The notes beneath the pieces were generated by a model that did not search any database, was not told the origin of the DNA, and saw only the letters and a program-made list of their open reading frames with translations. Shown here piece by piece: positions 1-10,135 of a DNA stretch of 64,000 nt. The translations under genes were made by a program, and so were the position numbers. This stretch comes from Sphaerulina vaccinii (Eukaryota; Ascomycota; Dothideomycetes; Mycosphaerellales; Mycosphaerellaceae): positions 620,001 to 684,000 of the forward strand of contig JAKUDP010000006.1 in assembly GCA_022570795.1 (NCBI GenBank), given 5' to 3'. How positions within the stretch are numbered: the first letter of the stretch is position 1; each line of letters begins with the position of its first letter.

Positions 1-884
1 TACCATGGGCACAACTCCGGGACTGCTCCCGAGTACGTTGCGTAAACTGCTCTCTGTCTGTTTAGCTCCAGATCTCCTACAAGGTTCTCCATTGTGATAT
101 TCAATTGATCTGCGCTATGTTCTTCATAGCAGTATTCATGTTGATGAGACCAATATGAATCTGTGAACTCGATCAATGCTCGTTTGACAGGTGGCTGTGA
201 GATGAACATCTTCCTCCATGGTGCAGTGGAGTCGGATTCGAGTAATTTGTCCAAACTCGTCTTGTTAGATGAGTAGTCGTCTTCGTGCTTTGGTGGTATA
301 CTGCTCAGAACATCGAACGTGGATGCGTTCTGGAGAAATTCGTCTTCGGGATGCTTCATCTCAGGATGATCAGGATAATTAGGAATTGTGTATTCGAACA
401 TGTTCCATAGTAACGGATTCATTATACCCCGAACATAGCTCTTCTCTGCGTATTCCAATTCATGATCGAAATAGTCTGCAGGCGTTTCGCCAAGTGATGC
501 TGATGAGAACATGGCTGCGACTCGATCAAGTCCGTCATCGCTGAGTAGTGGTGCTAGGGGTCCGTCGTCGTCTTTGAAGCGGATCAGTCCGTCTGAGAGC
601 CCTTGGATACAGACAGATTCGAATGTGTAATTGCCTGCGATGTCATTGCCATCGGGCTCATCATCGTCGTTGCGAGCTGGCGCTGTATACGTCCGCTTCC
701 AGCCTTGAAATGGGCCAGCAGCAGGACGTAAGAACAGCTTCTCTTGTAACCTTGAACTGCTACAGATAAGGGAGCGCCATTGGCAACAAACTCGCTGGGA
801 GAGTAGTAAGTCGAGGATAGGTAAGTCTTGGAGAATGTGCTCAAGCAGCTCGGGCGGCAGGTCATTCACGTTCGTCTGTGCCAT
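1..884 (-). CDS. F-box protein, C-terminus cut by window edge
   Basis: The frame is open from an ATG at 884-882 to the left edge without a stop, giving about 294 residues of an incomplete protein. Residues 7-45 look like an F-box: NDLPPELLEHILQDLP, then a hydrophobic stretch, then CCQWRSLI, the usual helix-turn-helix that binds Skp1 in SCF ubiquitin ligases. The rest has acidic, Trp/Tyr-rich segments (for example LLWNMFEYTIPNYP) typical of lineage-specific fungal F-box proteins and shows no known substrate-binding repeat. The F-box start so close to the ATG supports this start. The substrate cannot be told from sequence. It is one of three or four F-box-type genes in the window. Confidence 0.8.
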   Translation of the reverse strand, partial: MAQTNVNDLPPELLEHILQDLPILDLLLSQRVCCQWRSLICSSSRLQEKLFLRPAAGPFQGWKRTYTAPARNDDDEPDGNDIAGNYTFESVCIQGLSDGLIRFKDDDGPLAPLLSDDGLDRVAAMFSSASLGETPADYFDHELEYAEKSYVRGIMNPLLWNMFEYTIPNYPDHPEMKHPEDEFLQNASTFDVLSSIPPKHEDDYSSNKTSLDKLLESDSTAPWRKMFISQPPVKRALIEFTDSYWSHQHEYCYEEHSADQLNITMENLVGDLELNRQRAVYATYSGAVPELCPW

Positions 885-2292
885 CGTGCAAGTGTGTGAT
901 AATAAGCCTGTTCGGCTGTCAACTTAATGTCTTCACAAACAGAAGCATGGTGAAAGATTCAGGAGTGTCCGTCTGCGCCCAATGCCAGGCATCAGGCATT
1001 GTGAACAAAGTTCTGGCGTTTCCTGGACGATGGATGTGCAAGGCTTCGATACAAACAATGGTTACACCGTATACAGTCTGCCAACTCAATGCATCGTTAT
1101 GAGAATTTGAAGTGGGGCTTGCTGGCATCTGTTTCTGAAAGCGATGTCGGAAGCCTTCGTAGCCACGAGTCATGGCGCAACTCCAATATACCACGAAGAC
1201 GTTTGACTTCAAGATGTGGCGACCACTCTGGGCGCTTATATGTACTCTCAGCGACTTCACTGGCTACACAATGCCTACGCGAAGTCGTGGGGGTAGTGTG
1301 TTGTATTGTGGCGGAGCTGAAGAGCTCACAGCCAATCGACCAGCCAAGACTTTTATGCGAAGCTCCTGAAGACTCGTGACAGCCAGAATACTCGATCAGG
1401 ATCACACACGTGCTCAAAGGGGAGAAAGACCACTCCTATAGTCTCCGAAGGTGGCGCCGTATTCGTGGTCTGTTGGTCAAGAGGTTGAGTTGAGGAATGG
1501 CCTATAGTGAGGAGTAGAAAGCTCTTTGGCAGCCGTTTCGCTGGAGTGAACTGTTGGGAACTATTCGTAGATCTTTATAGGAACTCGCCTGCTGCAATTA
1601 GCAGACTATAGCTGTCAGCTATTTGTGACTATTGTCGCGTCCATAATTAGCAGACATTTTCGGGTGGTCGTTTGAGTCGTAGTATTGTTCGTTAAGTCTA
1701 GACGACCAGGATCGAGGGTGATGAGTGCCGAGTAGGATGAATGTCTTCCTTGCACTGCATGGACATTGTGATGGACGCGCAGGTGTGTTTGGTCATGTGA
1801 GGTGTTCTAGGCCTGTTGTTGTGGTTGAAAGGTAACAGAATTCCTTACTCGTAGCGAGGGCTCCGAAATTGGGGGACTGCGCGTCTCGTTGAGACAGAAC
1901 ACAGCGAATAGCGTGTGCCTACTTCTTGTGTGGCAAGAGACATGTGGCACCCTTGCATATCCTTTCGTGTATTGGAAGTGCTGAGCTTTCGACGTGCTTT
2001 GGTGGAGGGCCAGATGCGTGGCGAGGGATTCCGACATGTTCGCCTGCATTTCGTGCTTGCTCGTTAAGACGAGAAGCTGATCTAGGACAGGTGGAACGGT
2101 GTCCTTCCATCGAGGTTCCATAGTGGCATAGCAGCGATGATCTGGTGATCTGGGCTCTCGTCGCCATAGCAAAGAGGCTCGATCACACATTCAGAGCGCT
2201 CCTCTGTGCAGAAGCCGCAGAGCCCAGCCAGCTCCAAGTCGGCCTTAGTCCAGAACAGCGTATGGTAGAGCATTCTCTCTCGAATTGTCTGC
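885..2292. other. Intergenic, no convincing gene
   Basis: About 1.4 kb between the F-box gene start and the BUD23 stop. Short overlapping frames exist on both strands but none has a domain I recognise. A 63-codon minus frame with an ATG at 2273 (end 2082) lies 20 bases behind BUD23 and is rich in Cys/Trp; it could be a fragment of a small lineage-specific protein, but I cannot support it. Confidence 0.5.
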
Positions 2293-3096
2293 TCACCATG
2301 CGACCTTTCTCTTTCGCCCGGTATACTTCGAACTGCTCTTGACCACCTTCCCCTTAGCCTCCATCTGACTCTTCTTCCTCAAAATCCAACTCTTACTTCC
2401 CTTCTGCTCCTTGCCCCTCTTCACAGTACTCTTCTTCTCCCTCTCCATAATATCCACACCCTCCATTCCATCCACCGCACCTCTCACATCCCCTCCACCA
2501 ACCGTCAGTACCAGATAGTACTTGACATTCTTCGACTCCGGATCATCTTCCAGAATACCAGCTCCAAAACCAGCCTTGATGGCCGCGTTTGATATTAGAG
2601 ACTTCTGCAACTGATTCTTCGGATAGAACTGACAAACAGCTTTCCCTCCCCTCTTCAAACTCGCATACAAGCCATCAAAAAACCTCTTCAATCTCCCTTC
2701 AGGACTAACATCCGAAGTCTCAGCATTACACAACCACTGAATCGCACTGATACTAATCGCAGCATCAAACGTCCCCGCCCTAAACGGCACTCCTTGCCCA
2801 ATATCCGCGAGGAACATATCGCCCTCTGTATCTTTCTCCAGAGCTTGCGCCAGCATGGAAGAGGAAATATCCATTCCGCACCAGATGTGTTCGTTTTCTG
2901 ATAAGATTTCGCCGGAGAGACCGGAGCCGCAGCCGATGTCGAGGATGAAGGAAGTTTCTTCTAAGTCGAGGAGTTCGAGGGCGCGGTTTGTCATGGAGGC
3001 TTGGATGTTTTTTATTCGGGAGGATGTGGTATATTTGCGTGATTCGGAGTCGTTGTAGAAGAGGTCGGGAGGGAGGATGTCTTCGGGGCGGGACAT
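2293..3096 (-). CDS. BUD23: 18S rRNA (guanine-N7)-methyltransferase Bud23
   Basis: Intronless, 267 residues, close to the yeast protein's 275. The N-terminus (RPEDILPPDLFYNDSES) is the family signature. SAM-binding motif I is ILDIGCGSGLSGEIL near residue 50, followed by MDIS for the acidic loop. The C-terminal tail is rich in Lys/Arg and ends in the conserved pattern KGKVVK..SKYTGRKRK, as in Bud23/WBSCR22. Known role of the family: with Trm112 it makes m7G in 18S rRNA during 40S subunit maturation in the nucleus. It is divergent from SVP26 with a 250-base shared upstream region. The ATG at 3096 is the only one before the conserved start. Confidence 0.93.
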   Translation of the reverse strand: MSRPEDILPPDLFYNDSESRKYTTSSRIKNIQASMTNRALELLDLEETSFILDIGCGSGLSGEILSENEHIWCGMDISSSMLAQALEKDTEGDMFLADIGQGVPFRAGTFDAAISISAIQWLCNAETSDVSPEGRLKRFFDGLYASLKRGGKAVCQFYPKNQLQKSLISNAAIKAGFGAGILEDDPESKNVKYYLVLTVGGGDVRGAVDGMEGVDIMEREKKSTVKRGKEQKGSKSWILRKKSQMEAKGKVVKSSSKYTGRKRKVAW

Positions 3097-3346
3097 TTTT
3101 GCGGTGTTGTTCTCTCTGTGCGAGAGGTGGTATTGGTGTTAGTAGAGATGGAAGAAAGAGATGGGAAAATAGTGCTCTCTCTCTCTCTCTCTCCCATATC
3201 GATAAGAGGAGATAGTTATACAGTAAGCTTTTTGAGGCTCTGCGGCGATCACGTCTCCATCATTCAGGATCCTTGCAACGTAGACTATTACACTTTCACG
3301 TCCACTTCTTCTACTCTTGCATAACAACAATGCAATAACGTTGACC
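3097..3346. promoter_or_regulatory. Shared divergent promoter region with CT microsatellite
   Basis: The 250 bases between the BUD23 and SVP26 start codons must serve both genes. They contain a pure CT run of about 22 bases near 3172-3193 and pyrimidine-rich tracts just before the SVP26 ATG, which are common core-promoter elements in filamentous fungi. No TATA box is clear. The regulatory reading is inference. Confidence 0.5.
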
Positions 3347-4179
3347 ATGTGGATCTTACCACTTCTTGTAAATCTCCTCTCTCCTCATACCTATCTCCCA
3401 CTAACATTAGTCAACAGGGCTACTTGGGCCTCATCCTCGGGTTCCTCTTCCTCACCCTCGCCATTGCATCAGGCCTCTACTACCTCTCCGAGCTCGTCGA
3501 AGAACACACCGTCCTCTCCAAGAAACTCCTTCAACGAATGATATACACCGTCATCGGCATACAGATCCTTCTCGGTGCCATCGATCGCTTTCCTCTCACG
3601 CTCAGCGTGTTCTCCATTGGCAGTCACGTCATCTATTCCCTGAACTTGCGACGCTTTCCAGTCGTCAAATTGACAGACCCGGTCTTCCTTGCTTCCTGCG
3701 TACTGGTGCTGGTGAATCATTATTTATGGTTCAGACACTTTTCAGCTGCGCAGGCTCCGACTCATCATAGTAATGGACGATATAGCTATCTCGATAATTC
3801 GGCGCGGGACATACCTTCTTTCACGGAGATTGCGACTTTCTTCGGGTTAGAAGTGTGGTTGGTACCTTTTGCGCTTTTTGTATCTCTGTCCGCGGGAGAG
3901 AATGTGCTACCATCCATGGGAAGTGAGTACGCGACTGGAGCCGGGAGCAGTTTCATCACGCCTGGACAGACGCCGAATATCGGTGCTGGAGTGGGTAGTG
4001 GGAGCTATATGGATGTGCAATCAGGAGGGAGGGAAGAGTTCAGAGGGAGGACGAGGCATAAGAGGAGTAATACACAAACTGGCATGGCCAAGGCTGCTGT
4101 TAATGGTGTGAGAGAGTGGGTGGGTGAGACGGGCGAGTTAATGGGCTTCTGGAGAGGGGAGAGGACGAGGCCGTTATGA
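3347..4179 (+). CDS. SVP26: Svp26/TEX261-family ER-Golgi cargo adaptor
   Basis: Exons 3347-3367 and 3418-4179, 260 residues. The first exon is only seven codons (MWILPLL). The intron 3368-3417 starts GTAAAT, has a CTAAC branch site and ends AACAG, and splicing gives GYLGLILGFLFLTLAIASG, the conserved first membrane segment. A naive start at the GTG of 3349 in the other frame gives a non-homologous N-terminus. The signature SGLYYLSELVEEHT follows, then three more hydrophobic segments including HYLWFRHF. Family role: a COPII-linked adaptor that carries type II membrane proteins such as mannosyltransferases from ER to Golgi. The C-terminal 100 residues are hydrophilic and Gly/Ser/Arg-rich, longer than in yeast, and probably cytosolic. 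Confidence 0.9.
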
Positions 4180-4581
4180 TGAGAAAGATATATTAAATCA
4201 AAGGTGGAACTGTTCGAAAGAAGACGACTTCCAGTGGCGCAGTGGTAGGTGGACTTTTCGCTTCGAGCCAAGACATCCCTCTGGTCTCATGTCTCGTCTC
4301 TCGTCGTGAGAACAATGAGACACGCATCTTCCGCTGATCCGATCCGACGGGCAAGTGAAGCAGTCGCGTCGCATTTTGGACATGCTAATAAGTAAGTCAG
4401 CGGTCTGCTTCTTCTTTTGCTTTCCAACCTCATCCACACAAACAACAAACACAATTCGACTCCGACTCGACCACGAACAACACTTTCCAGCACAACCCAC
4501 AAAGGACAGCACCGCATCTACCATCTGCTTCTTGAACCCCTCCTGCAAAGACTTTGCGTCTTCGCGACACCAAATTTGACC
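4180..4581. other. Intergenic, 5' leader of next gene
   Basis: About 400 bases between SVP26 and the next F-box gene. It is open in the downstream frame from 4417 but without an ATG that fits better than 4582. At about 4231-4243 the string TGGCGCAGTGGTAG resembles a tRNA A-box, but no B-box or cloverleaf follows. Confidence 0.4.
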
Positions 4582-5760
4582 ATGCCGATCTCATCGGCTC
4601 AGCGACTCGAACGAGAGCGTAACCGCCGTCGCACTCAAGCAGTGCAGCACCAGCAAGAACTTCACGATGGCATATCGACACTGCTTGCCAGAGCCAGAGC
4701 CAAGCACTCACCGATCTCTCCAGAAGAACTTCAGGCCGGACTACAATCTGCTTTGCGCAAATCAGAAAGCCTCGACAAAGCCATGAGGTCGTTCCTGCCT
4801 GGCACTCATTACCACCACTTCGTGTCTGACAGAGCACATGATCTGGCTAAGAGGACTTTCGGTACCGCGGAACTGCTAGTGATGATCCTCAGCAAACTCG
4901 ACTCCAGCAGGCTGCTAAAGGCGCAATCTGTATGCCATAAGTGGCGGGCAGTAATTCGAAGCGATGTGACTCTACGGCGCATACTAGGCTGGGTGCCTGA
5001 ATCTCCAACTGGCAACTTCCGCCTCGCTCCCCACCACCACAACTTCACGATTCATCATCTTCATCCACCCAGCCCATTTCAAAGAGTCCCGCCACCTGGA
5101 CTCAACGAGATCACATTCAGTGTGCAGCTGAGCCGTTATCGCCGGGAAATACCCAAGCGAGTGGGTGAGGGCTACAGAAGCATGCTTATCTCGCAAAATC
5201 CCGTCATCAAGACTATGGAGCTCGTTGCCTATTGCAGTCCGTACAGAGTCTTCAGTTCAGAGCCTCCTCCTCCTCCTCGCGTCGCCACATCAGTGCAATC
5301 GCCAATACAGCTTTTACACCCCGGGTTAGCCCGGCGCGACATCCGGGTGGTGTCCAACGAGGCAGGTCTAACGATTGGTGATCTGCACGACGCTGCCGTG
5401 TCAGCACTGGCCGACCACAAATACTGCATCTATGACAGCCGGCACGAATACAATGAGGACGATGGCAGCCCCGCGTACGAACTGAAGTTCCACGGGAAAG
5501 TTATTCTGCTGGAGAATGATCCTGCCTTGATGGCGAAGCAGGTTCGAGAGAAGGCATTGGAGAAATCTAAAGAACATCGACGATTAACGGGAGTATACAA
5601 TGCGGAGAAGGCGAATGGTAAGTCGGAACTGCGTTTGCAGGTTTCAAGAACAGTGAACGCTAACCATCTTCAAGCACCAAATGTCGGTCGGACGGCCTTC
5701 CCTGCTTTCAGCGAGTGGAGAGTTTCACGACAGCTGGGCGTAGGCTCTTCGGCCACTTGA
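4582..5760 (+). CDS. F-box-like protein
   Basis: Start at the ATG at 4582 in a good context (GACCATGC). Exons 4582-5617 and 5675-5760 give 373 residues. The 57-base intron has GTAAGT, a GCTAAC branch site and TCAAG; its length is a multiple of three, so the unspliced frame also reads through to 392 residues. Residues about 92-135 match an F-box: TFGTAELLVMILSKLDSS followed by KAQSVCHKWRAVI. This GTAELLxxIL...CRxW form is a common fungal F-box subtype also seen at 21.65 kb. The N-terminus is Arg/Gln-rich, with a helix of charged residues. The C-terminal half has Pro runs and no known repeat. Likely a Skp1-binding adaptor; the substrate is unknown. Confidence 0.75.
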   Translation: MPISSAQRLERERNRRRTQAVQHQQELHDGISTLLARARAKHSPISPEELQAGLQSALRKSESLDKAMRSFLPGTHYHHFVSDRAHDLAKRTFGTAELLVMILSKLDSSRLLKAQSVCHKWRAVIRSDVTLRRILGWVPESPTGNFRLAPHHHNFTIHHLHPPSPFQRVPPPGLNEITFSVQLSRYRREIPKRVGEGYRSMLISQNPVIKTMELVAYCSPYRVFSSEPPPPPRVATSVQSPIQLLHPGLARRDIRVVSNEAGLTIGDLHDAAVSALADHKYCIYDSRHEYNEDDGSPAYELKFHGKVILLENDPALMAKQVREKALEKSKEHRRLTGVYNAEKANGKSELRLQVSRTVNANHLQAPNVGRTAFPAFSEWRVSRQLGVGSSAT

Positions 5761-6434
5761 GCTGGGCAGATCATCTTCTTGAAATTGAAGGATGACTACA
5801 AAGCGGATTCGAATGAGTTGAGCTGAGGATCAAATACTACATCATGCCGACGAGAAGCAGTTAGCTCCGGTATCTCTTCCGCGACTCCGCTGCCACTGTC
5901 ACAGACATGAGCTAAGGAGAACGAGTTCTAGAGAGAGGCAGATATACCGAGCTTGAGCTGCTTATCTCTACTATCACTTCAACGACTCCGCTGCCACTCT
6001 TCGAGACATCAGCATGAGACAATAAAGTTGTTCTTCCGGATGAGAGAGAGACATACTGAGCTTCCGGCTTCGCGTCCTTAGATACTCTCAAATATCCACG
6101 ATCATAAAGTGCTCTACCAATGATAGTCCCTATCATGATGGCAGATGCTTGTCTCATCATGCTTGCGTATTGAGGTGGCATGTCAGTAGAGTGTCGATGT
6201 TGGTCTCATTCGATTGCCCTTCCTACTTCTTATACATAAGTGGACTGTCTTGTGACTTATGACTCAATGGCAGTAGGATCTATATACTTCGGCCTCTACA
6301 ACATTGTCCGGTGAAGTTTCTCGTATTGGCTTCTCAGCCGCGGCAGCTAACGGATGCTTTCGAACTCTCTCACGTTACACAACGGATGTGAGTATGTTTC
6401 TTACATAAGCTCTGCCTCGATCAATGAGCAGGAT
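5761..6434. other. Intergenic with a possible small minus-strand gene
   Basis: The region between the tail-to-tail F-box and aldehyde dehydrogenase genes. It holds a degenerate tandem duplication (separate entry) and a minus frame 6181-5912 of 89 residues starting at an ATG, with a short hydrophobic N-terminal stretch (SAIMIGTIIGRAL). I do not recognise that protein and part of its frame is the duplication, so I give it low weight. Confidence 0.35.
5870..6065. repeat. Degenerate tandem duplication, about 100-base unit
   Basis: Two neighbouring segments, starting near 5880 and near 5980, share CGACTCCGCTGCCACT and, about 60 bases later, GAGAGAG...GACATACTGAGCTT in one and GAGAGAGGCAGATATACCGAGCTT in the other. 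The middle has diverged with small indels. On the minus strand the two copies encode related but frame-shifted peptides (YVSLSSGRTTLLS and YLPLSRTRSP). Confidence 0.6.
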
Positions 6435-8129
6435 CTACAAATCCACCCCCAAGTTGACATGCACAGCCTTCGTCTGCGTGTACGCATCAAGCGCATAAGC
6501 TCCAAGCTCCCTCCCAATGCCAGAAGACTTGTATCCTCCAAAAGGAATACCAAAGTGCGAATCTCCCGAAGAGTTCAACCAGACCATTCCCGCCTGGATC
6601 CTCGCAGCAACTTTATGTCCTTTCCTCATATTCTCTGTAAAGACAGCAGCTGCCAAACCATAAGAAGTGTCATTAGCCTTCTTGATCGCATCGGCCTCGT
6701 CCTTGAAGGTTCCGATACAGATGACAGGGCCGAAGATTTCTTCTTTGACGATTCGCATATCTTCTTTGATCTGTAGACACACCACACGTTAGCATCGCTC
6801 GCAAAGCAGGTAGAGGAGTGGGAGACTTACATTAGAGAACACAGTCGGCTCAATGAAATATCCCTCATCACCCTTCCTCGCTCCACCAGTTTCCAACTTG
6901 GCTCCCTCACTCTTACCAACCTCAATATAGTCCAGAACTTTCTCATATTGTGCTTTGGAGACTTGTGGACCTTGGAAGATACCTTCGTCGAAAGGCTTGC
7001 CTACTACAGAAGCTTCTTTTGTGTATTTGATGAATTCTTTCACAAAGTCGTCGTGGATGGATTCTTCGACATAGATGCGTGTTGTTGCTGTGCAGACCTA
7101 GAACGAGACTAGACGTCAGCTTCCAAGAGTAGTATGATTGATCTTGGGAAAATGAACAGTCAACTCACCTCCCCCTGATTAAACAACCCACCAACATGCG
7201 TCCACTTAACAGCCTGCTCAATATTCGCATCCGCGAACACAATACTCGGACTCTTCCCACCACACTCCAACGTAATATTTTTCAAATTACTCGAGGCAGC
7301 CTTCATGATAGCTTTTCCAGTCATCGTACTACCTGTAAAAGCCACTTTATCCACATCCAAATGTGCTGCGAGTGTCGCTCCAGCTTCTTTTCCATAGCCT
7401 GAAATGATATTGATCAAACCTGGGGGAGCTCCAGCTTCTTGTACGAGTTTGCCAAAGTATAGTGCTGAGAGAGGAGTTTGTTCTGCGGATTTTACTATGA
7501 CGGCGTTACCGCAGGCGATTGCTGGGGCGACTTTCCAGGCTAGCATCATGAAGGGGAAGTTCCTAGCAGAAACATCGTGTCAATCCAAGTTCAGCATCAC
7601 CTACAAGGCGCTTCGCTTCCACTCACCAAGGTATAATCTGCGCACAAACCCCCAGCGGTTCCTGCAGCGTATAACACAATTTCTCCGGACTCGTCTCAAT
7701 AGTTTTCCCAAAAATCTTATCAGCCCATCCAGCATAATATCTGAAAACCTGATATGACTCTTCCAAATCCACACCTAAGGCATCACCATAAGTTTTACCA
7801 TTATCGTAAGCGTCAATAGCTGCCAAAAGTTCTTTATCCCTCAAAATGAGATCTGCGAGTCTTGTGAGTAGAGCTCCGCGCTCGACGGCTGCGATTCCTC
7901 GCCAGGCATCGGATTCGAAACATGTTCGAGCTGCGGAGACGGCTTTCTCTACGTCGCTTTCGGAGGCGGCGTGGATGGCGTTTGTTATTGTTGCACCGGT
8001 TGCTGGGTCGAAGACTTCGATTTTTTGGGATTGGCCGGGGATGAATTCGTTGTTGATGAAGAGGCCTGTGGGTTGGGAGTAGGTTTTGCCGTTGGGGAGG
8101 GTGATTTCGACAGAGAGTGAGTCTGACAT
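6435..8129 (-). CDS. NAD(P)-dependent aldehyde dehydrogenase
   Basis: Exons 8129-7627, 7562-7169, 7097-6831 and 6770-6435 join to 499 residues, the usual ALDH length. All three introns have GTGAGT or GTAAGT donors. Visible motifs: [12 protein letters not shown] at the N-terminus; [19 protein letters not shown] and [12 protein letters not shown] of the cofactor fold; [11 protein letters not shown]; the catalytic Glu in LECGGKSP; the catalytic Cys in NQGEVCTATTR, straddling the second intron; [13 protein letters not shown]; and the C-terminal [14 protein letters not shown]. It oxidises aldehydes to acids in the cytosol or mitochondrion. No clear targeting peptide is seen. The ATG at 8129 is chosen over an upstream non-ATG extension. 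It is close to, and on the same strand as, an FAD amine-oxidase-like gene. Confidence 0.93.
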
Positions 8130-8632
8130 TGTTGCTGAATTTGTTCTTCTTCTTGTATACGGCAAAGCTCAGTCGTCAAAGGAGGAGCTCTTAGTCGATT
8201 ATATATGTGAACTTTCGCAGCCAAATCAGCCAAGCTTGAGTGAATGTTTTGTTATGGTATGCGAGAGCTGTTATATTCCAGCAGTGGGGCAAATGCACCC
8301 CACCATGATGGGCCTAGCTTACTGCGCAAGGTAGTCGATAAGCTGATAGGCCGTAGGCCAGTTTGTCGGCAGCGCTGTCTGCATACAGAAGTGGTAGCCT
8401 TTGGAGCTCCCTTGAGGAGCTCTCCCCAAATGGCATTGAAATGGGCAAAGTGGGCAAAGCATATGTCATCAGAAGCTAGGCTGTTCCTGGCAAAATATGC
8501 CGAGCTCGCTAGATCTTTTATCCGAGTTGTGATTCACCACATTGTCACCTGGTATGTGATGGGAGTCTTGGAGTGGTCCGGATTGGAGGCTGAGGCGTAT
8601 GGTGATTGATCGAAGCAGTCCGATAGTGTGCA
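8130..8632. other. Intergenic, no gene seen
   Basis: About 500 bases upstream of the aldehyde dehydrogenase and downstream of the FAD oxidoreductase. It has a short hairpin-like GTGGGGC...CACCCCAC near 8284-8303 and a tandem GGGCAAAGT pair near 8444-8460. No frame with recognisable protein content. Confidence 0.45.
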
Positions 8633-10135
8633 TCATAGGCGACCTCTGATCTCTTGTGGCGCATTCAATAACCAAAGAGACTTCATGCTTTCGTAGTCCA
8701 TATTCTTCAGTCTCTCAGCAGAACATTCGAACTGTTCACGTGGGAACCACTCATCGATCTGCTCATCTGGACGTTGGAGTATCATGTCCGCAATCGCTCT
8801 GCCAGATTGCCAACAGTGTACCATGCCATACCCATTGAAGCCCGCAGCGATCCACTCCCTCCCACATGCATGTTCAGGGACTTTCGCTGCACTGAGCTCA
8901 CGCGGGAGCTTTCCTACGACAGGAAAATTGTCTGGAGTGAAGCCCATCACTCCAGTCCAAGCTTGCTTCAAGTGTGTGCCTTCGCCACCTTGAAAGTGCC
9001 TCGGCAGAACCTCGCACAGATGTTTGAGAGCAGGCTGGTTGATCTCAGAGTCTTTTGTGCAATCGAAGTCAATAACACCTGCAGTCGCACCCTGCTCAAG
9101 TCCACCGCCCAGGAAGATATGGCCCTCTTCGGTACCAGCCTTCGTCATGTAATCAAAGCCTCTATTTGGCCAATACATTGACCAGCTTCTCTCATGGCCG
9201 AGTCGCGGGAAGTCAACGGAAGGTTCAAGTGCCGTCATTTGACCTCGTACCGGCACTATCTTTTCCTTGAGTGCTGGAAGCAGATGAGCTGCATGACCGT
9301 TGGTGCAGTGAATGACATGACGAGTACGAATAGTGCCTCGTGGCGTCGTCACGGCGTACGTTTTAAGAGCATCGCCACTTGCGGTGACAGATGTGACTGG
9401 AGTGTGCGCCTCCAAAGAGAAACCTTGATGTTGGCGCAGCAGCTTGTCCAGTATGCCTGTGACGAGTCGATATGGCCAGAGTGCTGCAGCTGGAAGAGAC
9501 AGGACGCCGCTAGCTCCTGAGATGCCGTACTTCTGAAGAGTCTGTCAGTGTATGTCCCGGAGTCGTGCACTTACAGGTTCGCATACCTGCTCAGCCTCCC
9601 ACCCTGATAAGCTGGAGCAATTCGCGCGCTCGTTTGGAAAGTCCTCCAGCCAGTCCTCCATGTTGGTCTTCAAATCCTCAAAGATAGTCGGATCGAACAC
9701 TGCTGTAACACTTTCCACATTTCGAAACTGCGCATCAGCTATTCCCTCTTCCTTGAGCTGGAGAGCCATCTGACGAGTTGCATCGACATGACTGCCGCAA
9801 AACCTGACCAACCGCTCAGCTGCAGGTTGCCCAAAGTCCGCTTTCCATTTCTTGTAGGTCTTGAAAGGTACGAACTTGCAGTGACCGCCATTTCGGCCGG
9901 TGGCTCCAGAAGTGATTGTCCTAGCTTCGAGCAGGACGATCTCGAGGTCGGGAGCAGATTGCAGAAGATGGTGTGCAATGCTCGTGCCCGTGATCCCAGA
10001 TCCGATAATGACAACAGATGCTTTTGGAGGCAGACTCGCAGACTGATGGGAGGCCAGAGGATGAGCTGGACTTTGCCAGTAGGCTTCTGTAGGAACAGAG
10101 CCTGGTAGTCCAGGGTCACCTGGAAGCTGGACCAT
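8633..10135 (-). CDS. FAD-dependent oxidoreductase (DAO superfamily, OrdL/PuuB-like)
   Basis: Two exons, about 482-486 residues: 10135 to 9587 (or 9575) and 9532-8633. The donor is either GTATGC at 9586 or GTAAGT at 9574; both keep the frame, differing by four residues. The N-terminal dinucleotide fold is SVVIIGSGITGTSIAHHLL, followed by LLEARTITSGATGRNGGHCKF, the FAD pyrophosphate and His-containing segment seen in gamma-glutamylputrescine-oxidase-like enzymes. Later motifs are RHVIHCTNGHAAHLLPALK, GGGLEQGATAG, WTGVMGFTPDNFPVVGKL and AAGFNGYGMVHCWQSGRAIAD, the closing FAD-binding region. Expected reaction: oxidative deamination of an amine or amino acid with release of H2O2 and an aldehyde or keto acid. 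The substrate is not predictable. The start ATG precedes a short proline-rich stretch without a signal peptide. Confidence 0.85.

Noticed and set aside
2082..2273. 63-residue minus ATG frame behind BUD23
   Set aside because: Short, no recognised domain, overlaps other random frames; kept only as a note.
3349..4179. SVP26 started at 3349 as a single exon
   Set aside because: That start is GTG and gives a non-homologous N-terminus; the ATG at 3347 with a short intron restores the conserved first membrane segment.
4231..4290. tRNA-like A-box (TGGCGCAGTGGTAG)
   Set aside because: No B-box, anticodon arm or acceptor pairing could be found around it.
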